Below, piece by piece: positions 1-6,906 of a DNA stretch of 24,417 nt. Where the stretch lies: the NCBI GenBank assembly GCA_036343175.1, contig JAZASR010000032.1:1-24417 (forward strand). The letters run 5' to 3'. The notes under the pieces are model-generated. The model was given only the letters and a program-made list of their open reading frames with translations. It was not told the DNA's origin and did no database searches. This stretch comes from JAEEJA01 sp036343175. Its GTDB lineage: Bacteria > Bacillota > Clostridia > Lachnospirales > Lachnospiraceae. Within the stretch, counting starts at the first letter, position 1. Each line of letters starts with the position of its first letter. The translations under genes were made by a program, and so were the position numbers.

Positions 1-157
1 GCCGGTCGCCTCTGACACGAGTATGCCGTGGCCATTGAGATAATATATCTCGGCTATCCCTTCGCCGGACCCAAGGGTAATGAGCTTATAGAAGTGGCAG
101 AATAGAGCGCCTAAAAATCCATCAAAAAGGGAGAAATTAACAAGCCTTCTTCCGCCC
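1..157 (-). other. Window edge downstream of miaB; possible fragment of an unrecognised frame
   Basis: Directly downstream of the miaB stop, one minus-strand frame stays open to the window edge and reads protein-like (it includes FDGFLGALFCHFYK and AEIYYLNGHG). It has no usable start codon near miaB: the only in-frame GTG lies about six codons from the edge. It could be a decayed gene, or a gene whose start I cannot identify. The plus strand has stops in all three frames. The usual downstream neighbour of miaB in Firmicutes, mutS, is not recognisable. An inverted repeat, GAGATA-ATA-TATCTC, lies at about 37-51 but has no T run, so I do not call it a terminator. Confidence 0.2.
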
Positions 158-1732
158 TTACACCCTTTGGCCCATAAAATAGAAGCCCTTGGATTCAAGC
201 AATGTCACATCCACGATCTCCCCGATTTCATCCGCGCTGCCCCTGAAATGTACAATATAGTTAGTATCGGTGCGGCCTGTGACAAATCCTTCTTCTTTAG
301 TATCGACCTCTTCTATCATTACAGGGACGGTCTCCCCTAGGCGCTTTTCTGTCTCTTCAGCGGAGATCTGCTGTACAAGAGCAAGCAGGCGGTCAAATCG
401 CTCTGTTACGGTCTCCTGCGACACCTGATCCTCAAACGCTGCAGCAGGTGTGCCTGTACGCTTGGAATACTGGAATGTAAATGCCGAGTTGTAACGCACC
501 CTTCTCACAACATCCATTGTTTCCTCAAAATCTTCCTCTGTCTCGCCCGGGAAACCTACTATGATGTCAGTTGAAAGTGTAATGTCCGGAACAGCCGACT
601 TTATATGGTCTACAAGGGCAAGATATGACTCTTTGCTGTAATGCCGGTTCATTTTCTTAAGAAGCCTTGTGGATCCCGACTGAAGCGGCAGATGCAGATA
701 ATGACATATCTTCTTTGAATTCTTCATGACTTCGATCAGTTCATCCGACAGATCCTTGGGATTGGAGGTCATGAATCGTATGCGCTCTATGCCGTCTATC
801 TTTTCAACTTCCTTAAGCAGCTCTGCAAATGAAGGGAACCTGCAGTCACCAGCTGTATATTTATTTGCATTATCAACTGTATCATTAACAGGTATATTTC
901 CTGTTCCATTATCACACTCGCCCATAGGCTTCCTGTCGGGCAGCGTATTTTCCCGTATTCCGTAAGAATTTACATTCTGCCCCAGGAGCATGATCTCCTT
1001 CACGCCGTCATGGGCAAGGGCGCAGATCTCTTCCAGAATATCCTCCGGACGGCGGCTCCTCTCGTGACCGCGGACGTATGGAACTATGCAATATGTGCAG
1101 TAATTGTCGCAGCCGAACATGATATTCACGCCGGACTTGAATGAATATTTGCGGTCCTTCGGCAGCTCTTCCACCGGAGCTTGAGCCTCCTTCCGGATGT
1201 CGATCAGCACCTTATCGCGTGAATCCGGATCCAGAAGCTTAATGGCAAGGAGCTCCGCAAACTTATAAATATTGAATGTCCCGAATATGATATCTACATT
1301 TCCGAAGCTTTTCTTAACCTTCTCGACAACGTGATCCTCCTGCATCATGCAGCCGCAGAGCACCTGGATCATATCAGGATGCTTTTCCTTATATTTCTTT
1401 AAGCGGCCGAGCCTGCCGAACACCTTCTGGTCGGCATTTTCACGGACAGTACATGTATTGTAGACTACGACATCGCTCTCTTCGGACGTGGTCATAGTAA
1501 AACCGGCGCTGGAAAGGATACCTGCGATCTTCTCGGAATCCCGGGCATTCATCTGACAGCCGAATGTCACAACGTCAGCAGTCAAGGGCCTTCCAAGCTC
1601 TTTTTCTCTCTCAGCAGTATACTTCATAAGCCTGCGGATGAACCAATATTGACGATCCGGCTCCTTATCGGGCGGGGCAGCCAAAAGGTCCTCATTATTA
1701 ATAGCGTTCAATATATCCTTAACTTCGTACAT
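158..1732 (-). CDS. miaB: tRNA-2-methylthio-N6-dimethylallyladenosine synthase (MiaB)
   Basis: Radical-SAM methylthiotransferase that converts i6A37 to ms2i6A37 in tRNAs reading UNN codons. The N-terminal MTTase domain has Cys59 (FGCQMN), Cys94 (NTCTVRE) and Cys128 (CGCMMQ), which should bind the auxiliary 4Fe-4S cluster. The radical-SAM motif CxxxCxxC is at Cys208, Cys212 and Cys215. The C-terminal part after about residue 460 fits the TRAM domain. The N-terminal extension of about 50 residues (containing DRQYWF) is common in Firmicutes MiaB. Odd point: about 35 polar residues (about 262-297, DRKPMGECDNGTGNIP and onward) sit between GQNVNSYG and SFAELLKEVE, where most homologues have a shorter loop. 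The SD (AGGAG) is about 14 nt from the ATG, which is long. MtaB and RimO are less likely given the GCQMN and NTCTVRENA signatures. Confidence 0.95.
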   Translation of the reverse strand: MYEVKDILNAINNEDLLAAPPDKEPDRQYWFIRRLMKYTAEREKELGRPLTADVVTFGCQMNARDSEKIAGILSSAGFTMTTSEESDVVVYNTCTVRENADQKVFGRLGRLKKYKEKHPDMIQVLCGCMMQEDHVVEKVKKSFGNVDIIFGTFNIYKFAELLAIKLLDPDSRDKVLIDIRKEAQAPVEELPKDRKYSFKSGVNIMFGCDNYCTYCIVPYVRGHERSRRPEDILEEICALAHDGVKEIMLLGQNVNSYGIRENTLPDRKPMGECDNGTGNIPVNDTVDNANKYTAGDCRFPSFAELLKEVEKIDGIERIRFMTSNPKDLSDELIEVMKNSKKICHYLHLPLQSGSTRLLKKMNRHYSKESYLALVDHIKSAVPDITLSTDIIVGFPGETEEDFEETMDVVRRVRYNSAFTFQYSKRTGTPAAAFEDQVSQETVTERFDRLLALVQQISAEETEKRLGETVPVMIEEVDTKEEGFVTGRTDTNYIVHFRGSADEIGEIVDVTLLESKGFYFMGQRV

Positions 1733-1831
1733 TCTTTAAATCATAACTCCTGATTAATAAAATAATAATTATCTTCTGACCTCTCCTGCAGACAGGCTAT
1801 GGGTTTATCGCCCGGTTTTATAAGGGATCGC

Positions 1832-2269
1832 TCAACCTACATACCCGCCGGTCTTTTTCGTAAGCCTGTAGAATATGACTATCACGACCGCATATATTAT
1901 CCATGATGCGAATGTTATTATCATAGGCACCATATAAGGCTTCTTGGACATCATCTCAAAAGCGAACCATACGGTCACTGCGCAGACTTCGATAGAAATG
2001 ATGAGCTTGACCACAGCCAGCATGTTCACAAGCTTCTGTGTCTTTGCCTCTTCAGGAGTAAGCTCCCTCTTCTCCTTGATGCCATACCGGTCCTTGATCA
2101 TGCCATTATCCGGAGCATTTTTGCTATCTGAAGCCTTTTTACTATCTGAAGCTTTATTAATATTTGGAACTTTCTTACTTTCTGAAGCACTATTATTATC
2201 TGAAGCTTTTATGCTATCTGAAGCTTTATTATCGGAACTTTCATTTATATCTGTTGTTTTCTTATCCAT
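1832..2269 (-). CDS. Small two-TM membrane protein with Ser/Asp/Lys-rich N-terminus
   Basis: I do not recognise a family. The 145-residue protein has a hydrophilic, low-complexity N-terminus (residues about 8-57) built on KASDS/SDSKKASDSKN-like units, a basic/acidic stretch containing LTPEEAKTQK, and two predicted membrane helices at about 81-106 and 112-134 joined by a tight turn (SKKPY). It ends in a short basic tail. With both helices crossing, the N- and C-termini lie on the same, probably cytoplasmic, side. The DNA of the repeat region carries recurring CTATCTGAAGC on the plus strand. A strong SD (AGGAGG, 5 nt spacing) precedes the ATG. It lies about 100 bp upstream of miaB and may be co-transcribed with it. 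Function unknown. Confidence 0.75.
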   Translation of the reverse strand: MDKKTTDINESSDNKASDSIKASDNNSASESKKVPNINKASDSKKASDSKNAPDNGMIKDRYGIKEKRELTPEEAKTQKLVNMLAVVKLIISIEVCAVTVWFAFEMMSKKPYMVPMIITFASWIIYAVVIVIFYRLTKKTGGYVG

Positions 2270-2369
2270 GATTACCTCCTGATTAATAATTCAAGAAAAA
2301 AAGCATATAAACATTTAATTTAACATAATTACAGCTTAATGTCGACTTATTTTTCCAAATAAATTGTAA

Positions 2370-2477
2370 GCTGTGTATTTATCAGCAGCTAAAAGCACAC
2401 GATCATGCCAGTATTGTCCGTACGCTGTGCATTTATCAGCAGCTAAAAACACACGATCAAGCAAGGATTATCCTGAC
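2370..2477 (-). repeat. 54-bp tandem duplication of the 3' end of the lysE-type gene
   Basis: Two 54-bp units, 2370-2423 and 2424-2477, align without gaps and match at 46 of 54 positions by my count. The right-hand unit contains the last seven codons and stop of the LysE-family gene plus 33 bp past it. The left-hand unit is a diverged copy lying wholly outside the gene. Because 54 is a multiple of three, the copy keeps the frame and would read a diverged RTILA tail followed by TGA. The start of a weaker third unit may be visible inside the gene from 2478 (GCTG followed by CAGCAGC). Confidence 0.85.
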
Positions 2478-3056
2478 GCTGCACCATACCAGCAGCAGGG
2501 CCATGACGATATTCACGGCAGTAACGTGCCTGTTATAGAATGGCTTTAAGAATGAACCGAATACCGCCCAGACTACATTTCCGAAAGCTCCTCCGAGTAC
2601 CAGATAAGGGCAAAGCGCAAGCAGAAGCGGCACAGCCGATGTATGCGGGAGTATATAGGATGAGAAGCATGTCAGCCCGTAGATTATGATCTTAAAATTG
2701 AGGAATTGCATGATAAGACCCGTGAAGAACTTTGGCTCATCACCGGCATCCTTGTCTGCTGCTCCCTTTCGCATAAGAGTTTTCACAGCAAGATAAAGTA
2801 TGTAAAGGGCGCCTGCCACCTTAAGCACAGGCTTTATCTGAGGCATGACCTTAGTTAAGCCAGAACAGAGCAGACAGCAGAGGATCATTATGGAAAGAAC
2901 TCCTGTCCACATGCCTGCCATAAGCTTCAGGGATCTTTTCAGACCATAGCGGCTTGTGACCGAAAGAAGCAGGATATTATTGGGACCTGGAGTGATGCCG
3001 TTTACAAAAGAATAGACGGTCATGTCCAGAAAAACTGCTAATGGCATAAATATCAC
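2457..3056 (-). CDS. LysE/RhtB family amino-acid exporter
   Basis: About 199 residues, the usual length for LysE/RhtB translocators, which export amino acids or related small molecules by proton-coupled transport. The diagnostic N-terminal motif NGITPGPNNILLLS is present, followed by SRYGLKRSLKLMAG, and the profile fits about six membrane helices with a hydrophilic loop around residues 95-108 (KGAADKDAGDEPKF). The start may be the GTG at 3056, which overlaps the thiS stop by four bases (GTGA), or the ATG three codons later at 3047. The SD is the GGAGGA that encodes the glycines of the ThiS tail, so translation is probably coupled to thiS. The substrate cannot be told from sequence. Pairing with a ThiS-like carrier is unusual. 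The 3' end is duplicated downstream. Confidence 0.88.
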   Translation of the reverse strand: MIFMPLAVFLDMTVYSFVNGITPGPNNILLLSVTSRYGLKRSLKLMAGMWTGVLSIMILCCLLCSGLTKVMPQIKPVLKVAGALYILYLAVKTLMRKGAADKDAGDEPKFFTGLIMQFLNFKIIIYGLTCFSSYILPHTSAVPLLLALCPYLVLGGAFGNVVWAVFGSFLKPFYNRHVTAVNIVMALLLVWCSVRIILA

Positions 3057-3250
3057 GCTCCTCCGCCCATGAACCGGACTATTTCCATGACATCCCCGTC
3101 TTTGAGGACAGTTGCGGAGTAGGCTTCTTTATGGATGATGACCTCATTGAGCTCGACTGCGACAGTGCCGACGCGGAAGCCGGCCTTCCCCAGATATTCT
3201 TCTACGCTGATTCCTGCAGCGTCTACATCTTCCCCGTTTATTTTTACCAT
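3053..3250 (-). CDS. thiS: ThiS/MoaD-like sulfur carrier protein
   Basis: Beta-grasp sulfur carrier of ThiS type: it begins MVKINGEDVDAAG, continues with SVEEYLGKAGF and VAVELNEVIIHKEAY, and has the D-G-D-x-x-E-I-V-R-F segment before a glycine tail. I chose the ATG at 3250 (65 residues, normal family length), preceded by GAGG. A longer frame from 3310 has no SD, and its ATG lies inside the -10 element of the likely promoter. In ThiS the C-terminal Gly-Gly is adenylated by ThiF and thiocarboxylated for thiazole synthesis. Here the tail reads FMGGGA, with an extra alanine after the glycines, so maturation may need trimming or the protein may do another job. No thiF, thiG or thiH is in the window. 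Overlaps the lysE-type start. Confidence 0.85.
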   Translation of the reverse strand: MVKINGEDVDAAGISVEEYLGKAGFRVGTVAVELNEVIIHKEAYSATVLKDGDVMEIVRFMGGGA

Positions 3251-3308
3251 GATAAAGGTTACCTCACATTCATTACTGAAACTCTGATAATTACTGACAC
3301 TCACATCC

Positions 3309-3336
3309 ATTATTGATATCAGATGCTATCTGTCAA
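3309..3336 (-). promoter_or_regulatory. Probable sigma-A promoter of thiS-lysE
   Basis: On the minus strand TTGACA (3331-3336) is followed after 16 nt by AATAAT (3309-3314). The first hexamer is consensus; the second matches TATAAT at four of six positions. The transcript would start near 3302, about 50 nt upstream of the chosen thiS ATG. The spacer is filled by palindromic sequence (AGATAGCATCT and TGATATCA), which suggests control by a repressor. Not verified by mapping. Confidence 0.6.
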
Positions 3337-3397
3337 TATTACCCAGATCCTTTACTGATATCAGATACTATCTGTCAATTTTACCCGATAATCACCG
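3314..3397 (-). repeat. 42-bp tandem duplication carrying -35 element and operator-like palindromes
   Basis: Units 3314-3355 and 3356-3397 match at 28 of their first 30 positions and then drift. Each has, on the minus strand, TTGACAGATAG(T/C)ATCTGATATCA. The distal copy holds a perfect 10-bp palindrome CTGATATCAG (3355-3364) and the near-palindrome AGATA-G-TATCT (3363-3373). The proximal copy is slightly degraded. Only the proximal copy has a good -10, so the distal copy may serve as a second operator rather than a second promoter. Confidence 0.7.
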
Positions 3398-3424
3398 CAC
3401 ATGTAAAGACTTTTAAAATTTCAT

Positions 3425-3460
3425 AAAAAAACGCCCACTTAAAGGAGCCTTTAAGTGGGC
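3425..3460 (-). terminator. Rho-independent terminator of the TRAP operon
   Basis: Perfect 12-bp stem GCCCACTTAAAG (3433-3444) and CTTTAAGTGGGC (3449-3460) with a 4-nt loop. On the minus strand it is followed by seven T residues (3425-3431). It lies about 85 bp past the stop of the fused TRAP gene and upstream of the thiS promoter, so it separates the two transcription units. Confidence 0.9.
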
Positions 3461-3496
3461 GGTCATAAATCCAATTTATACAGTTTGATAAAGAAC

Positions 3497-3588
3497 TTTA
3501 CTCCGTGAAGGCCTTTATCAGCTCATCATCGTCATCACAGCATTTACTCCGTGAAGGCCTTTATCAGGTCATCGCCGTCATCGTAGCC
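3497..3588 (-). repeat. 46-bp tandem duplication of the 3' end of the TRAP fusion gene
   Basis: The segment 3543-3588, which encodes the last residues (DDGDDLIKAFTE) and stop of the TRAP fusion, is repeated at 3497-3542 just past the stop codon. The two match at 40 of 46 positions by my count, including 25 in a row. Because 46 is not a multiple of three the copy is out of frame with the gene, yet read in its own frame it would still give DDDDELIKAFTE and a stop. It lies between the gene and its terminator. Confidence 0.85.
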
Positions 3589-6500
3589 TTCACTCTTAAG
3601 CTGATCGGCGTACCAGTCAGGGATATCCTTTACTGCATCCTTGAATGACTGGATGTCCATGTCGTCGTGGGCTGTTACCTCGACACCGTTCTTATCCTGC
3701 CATCTGGAGAGGATATCCTCGTCGCCTGCCCGGTTGATCTCACGCTCGTACTGGACTGCGAGCCTGCCGGCTTCATCGACTACCTTCTGCTGTTCAGGTG
3801 TGAGACCGTCATAGATATCCTGATTGATACAGAAGAAGAGACAGTCATAGTTTGCATTCCAAAGAGATATGTATTTCTGGACCTCCTGGACTGATGCTGC
3901 GTCTATTGCCGGGAGAGGATTCTCCTGACCGTCTACAGTGCCCTGCTGGAGGGCAGTGTAGGTCTCTGACCAGTTCATGTTTGTCGCATCTGCTCCCCAT
4001 TTCTTATAGCACTCCATAAGGAGGTTGGAGCCTGCGACACGCATCTTAAGGCCCTTCATGTCAGATACTGTCTTTACCTCATGCTTGCTGTTTGTAAGCT
4101 GTCTGAAGCCGTTCTCAGCCATGCCCATGCAGTGTAGGCCATAAGACTTAAGGATGTCGTCAAGCTTCTCTCCTGCAGGACCATCCAGCTTCTGATCGGC
4201 ATCTTCGGTCGAATCAAAGAGGAATGGGAGGGATACGACGTTGAACCTTGGGTCGAATGCTGAATAAATAAGATTGGAGTGCATGGATATCTGTACAGGA
4301 TCGCCATCCATCAGGGCCTGTATGCCTTCGGACTGGTTTCCGTTGGTCAGCTGGTCTGCTGCATATACCTTAACATGGACTTTATTTCCTGAAGCCTCTT
4401 CCATGAGCTTGCCGAACATCTCGCCGCCCTTTGCCCAGGTGGAGTTCTCTGTCGTGGAGCATGCGAAGTTCCATGTGGTCTCAGGCCAGTTAAGGTCTGA
4501 AGCATCATCCATCCTGTATTTGTCATCTTCAGAAGCGCCTGCTGTAAATATCTTTACAAGATCCTCGGCATCGTCATAGCCGGCATCCTGAAGCTGCTTT
4601 GTATACCATTCAGGGATATCCTTTACCTTATCCTTAAATGACTGAATATCCATATCGTCGTAAGCTGTTACTTCCACACCGTTCTTGTCTGACCATCTGG
4701 AGAGGATCTCAGAGTCGCCTGAACGGTTTATGGCACGCTCATAGTCTACAGCCTTTGATCCTGCCTCATCTACTACCTTCTGCTGTTCCGGAGTGAGGCT
4801 GTCATATATCTTCTGATTCATGCAGAAGAAGAGGCAGTCATAATTTGCATTCCAGAGAGATGTATACTTCTGGACTTCCTGAACCGATGCGGCGTCTATT
4901 GCCGGGAGCGGGTTCTCCTGGCCGTCTACAGTACCCTGCTGGAGGGCTGTGTAGGTCTCAGACCAGTTCATGTTTGTCGCATCTGCGCCCCACATCTTAT
5001 AGCATTCCATAAGGAGATTGGAGCCTGCGACACGCATCTTTAAGCCCTTCATATCATCTGCGGTCTTAACTGCATGCTTGCTGTTCGTAAGCTGTCTGAA
5101 GCCGTTCTCAGCTATACCCATACAGTGGAGATCATATTCGCCGAGGATCTCCTTCATCTTATCACCGCCGGCGCCATCAAGGATCTTATCGGCGTCATCT
5201 GTGGAATTGAATATGAATGGCAGCGAAACAACGTTGAATCTTGGATCAAATGCAGAATAGATCAGGTTGGAATGCATTGATATCTGGACCGGGTCGCCCT
5301 TCATAAGAGCCTGGATGCCCTCAGACTGGTTGCCGTTGGTCAGCTGGTCAGCTGCATATACCTTTACATGCACCTTTCCGCCTGATGCCTTCTCCATGAG
5401 TTCGCCGAACTTCTCTCCGCCCCTGGCCCATGTCGAGTTTTCAGTGGTTGAGCATGCGAAGTTCCATGTTGTCTCAGGCCAGTCAAGATCTGAATGATCA
5501 TCTATCTGGTTATATGCCTGAGACGGATCCTCAGGGTCATCGGCACCTTTAGATGCGGTTGATGTGCCCTTAGTAGATGTGGTCGTGACTGTACCTGTGT
5601 ATGAGCCCTTCTTTGCAAGTGCCTTTGGCACACATGTAGAGATGGCCGGGATGTAGGTAAGCATAGTAAGAACTACAAGGCAGGCAATGATCTGCGGAAC
5701 GACTGCCCTTGAGATCTGCTGCAGTGTGACCTCGAGTCCCTTCTTGATCTTTATGGAGATAGCTACGAAGAGATTTACGCCTACAGGAGGTGTTACCTGG
5801 CCGATAGCAAGGTTTACAGTTGCCATGACGCCGAATGCTACAAGATCATATCCCAGAGCCTGGCATACAGGGAGCATGACAGGGATGAATATGTACATTG
5901 CTGAGTTGGCATCTATGAAGCATCCTGCTATAAGGAAGATGATATTTACAAGAAGCAGGAATACGAACTGGTTGACAGCGAGATGGCTTAAGAGCTCTGT
6001 AGCTGCCTGTGATATGCCGAACTGGGTACATACAAATGAGAAGAGGGATGCACAGGCAACTATTATCATTATAGAGCCTGTGGTCTTTGCCGAGTCTATA
6101 AGTATCCCCCAGAGATCCTTGAACTTTACTTCCTTATAAATGAACATGCCTACTATGAGACCATATACAACGGATACGGCTGCTGCCTCTGTAGGTGTGA
6201 ATATACCTGAATAAATACCGCCAAGGATGATGACCGGCATAAGTAAGCCCCAGAATGCATCCTTAAATGTCTTCCAGCGTTCGGCACCGGATGACTTCTG
6301 CTTTGTAGGCATTATGTTCTTTTTCTTAGCTTCGATCAATACGATAATTGCTAGAGCTGCGCCCATTAGGATACCCGGGATTATACCAGCAAGGAACATA
6401 TCTGATATGGATACGCCGGTTATGGAAGCATATACGACGAACGCTATGGACGGAGGTATGACTATGGCTATAGATGAGCTTGTCGCCATAAGAGCCGTCG

Positions 6501-6906
6501 AGAATGGTGCTCCGAAGCCGCCCGACTCGACCATTGCCGGGATGAGGACTGCTCCCAGGGCTGCAACTGTTGCAGGACCTGAACCTGAGATAGCACCGAA
6601 GAAGCAGGCAACTATGACGCAGACTATGGCAATGCCGCCGCGTCTGTGGCCTACAAGTGAATCAACGAACTTTATAAGTCTGGTAGATATACCGGCCTTG
6701 GCCATGATATTACCGGATAGTACGAAAAATGGTATAGCCAGCAGCAGGAATTTGCTTATGCCCGCATATGTGTTTGTTGCGACTATAGTAAGGCTTGTCC
6801 CTGAAAAGAGGATAGCTGCAACGCTTGAAAGCCCTAAGCAGATAGCTATAGGAACATTAAGCACCAGGAGTATAAAGAATGTGATAAATAATACTACTGT
6901 GACCAT
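3544..6906 (-). CDS. TRAP transporter fusion: DctM permease joined to two tandem DctP solute-binding domains
   Basis: One uninterrupted 1120-residue frame. Residues 1-430 are a full-length DctM (TRAP-T large subunit): about 11-12 membrane segments, with typical blocks LLAIPFFVLSGNIM, SGSGPATVAALG, IPPSIAFVVYA, GIFTPTEAAAV and VTPPVGVNLFVA. A Thr/Ser/Gly linker (431-472) leads to DctP domain A (about 473-790) and DctP domain B (about 804-1120). Both domains keep GLKMRVAGSN (the carboxylate-binding Arg should be Arg625 and Arg956) and QQGTVDGQENPL. The domains differ at about 51 of 317 positions by my hand count. DctP is normally a separate exported or lipid-anchored protein; here both copies are covalently tethered and need no signal peptide, which requires the DctM C-terminus to face outside. 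The start overlaps the dctQ stop (TAATG) and has a GGGAGG SD. Substrate unknown, probably an organic or sugar acid. Confidence 0.93.
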   Translation of the reverse strand: MVTVVLFITFFILLVLNVPIAICLGLSSVAAILFSGTSLTIVATNTYAGISKFLLLAIPFFVLSGNIMAKAGISTRLIKFVDSLVGHRRGGIAIVCVIVACFFGAISGSGPATVAALGAVLIPAMVESGGFGAPFSTALMATSSSIAIVIPPSIAFVVYASITGVSISDMFLAGIIPGILMGAALAIIVLIEAKKKNIMPTKQKSSGAERWKTFKDAFWGLLMPVIILGGIYSGIFTPTEAAAVSVVYGLIVGMFIYKEVKFKDLWGILIDSAKTTGSIMIIVACASLFSFVCTQFGISQAATELLSHLAVNQFVFLLLVNIIFLIAGCFIDANSAMYIFIPVMLPVCQALGYDLVAFGVMATVNLAIGQVTPPVGVNLFVAISIKIKKGLEVTLQQISRAVVPQIIACLVVLTMLTYIPAISTCVPKALAKKGSYTGTVTTTSTKGTSTASKGADDPEDPSQAYNQIDDHSDLDWPETTWNFACSTTENSTWARGGEKFGELMEKASGGKVHVKVYAADQLTNGNQSEGIQALMKGDPVQISMHSNLIYSAFDPRFNVVSLPFIFNSTDDADKILDGAGGDKMKEILGEYDLHCMGIAENGFRQLTNSKHAVKTADDMKGLKMRVAGSNLLMECYKMWGADATNMNWSETYTALQQGTVDGQENPLPAIDAASVQEVQKYTSLWNANYDCLFFCMNQKIYDSLTPEQQKVVDEAGSKAVDYERAINRSGDSEILSRWSDKNGVEVTAYDDMDIQSFKDKVKDIPEWYTKQLQDAGYDDAEDLVKIFTAGASEDDKYRMDDASDLNWPETTWNFACSTTENSTWAKGGEMFGKLMEEASGNKVHVKVYAADQLTNGNQSEGIQALMDGDPVQISMHSNLIYSAFDPRFNVVSLPFLFDSTEDADQKLDGPAGEKLDDILKSYGLHCMGMAENGFRQLTNSKHEVKTVSDMKGLKMRVAGSNLLMECYKKWGADATNMNWSETYTALQQGTVDGQENPLPAIDAASVQEVQKYISLWNANYDCLFFCINQDIYDGLTPEQQKVVDEAGRLAVQYEREINRAGDEDILSRWQDKNGVEVTAHDDMDIQSFKDAVKDIPDWYADQLKSEGYDDGDDLIKAFTE
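3547..5490 (-). repeat. Tandem in-frame duplication encoding the two DctP domains
   Basis: Domain A is encoded by about 4537-5490 and domain B by about 3547-4497, with a repeat period of about 993 bp (331 codons). Differences rise from about 10% in the first third to about 23% in the last third, while the segment with the ligand-binding Arg is almost unchanged. Between the domains lies a short acidic linker (ASEDDKYRMDDAS). Confidence 0.9.

Noticed and set aside
1747..2289. Identical 14-mer CTCCTGATTAATAA (plus strand) before both miaB and the small membrane gene
   Set aside because: It contains the SD complement and is short enough to arise by chance in a window this size, so I did not count it as a gene-boundary echo.
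3250..3310. Twenty-residue N-terminal extension of ThiS
   Set aside because: No SD before the upstream ATG, and that ATG overlaps the -10 element of the likely promoter; the family length fits the ATG at 3250.
3544..6906. Fusion as an artefact of assembly collapsing two receptor genes
   Set aside because: The two receptor domains differ throughout and the linkers are unique in-frame sequence; no stop or frameshift is visible. Reads would still be the final test.
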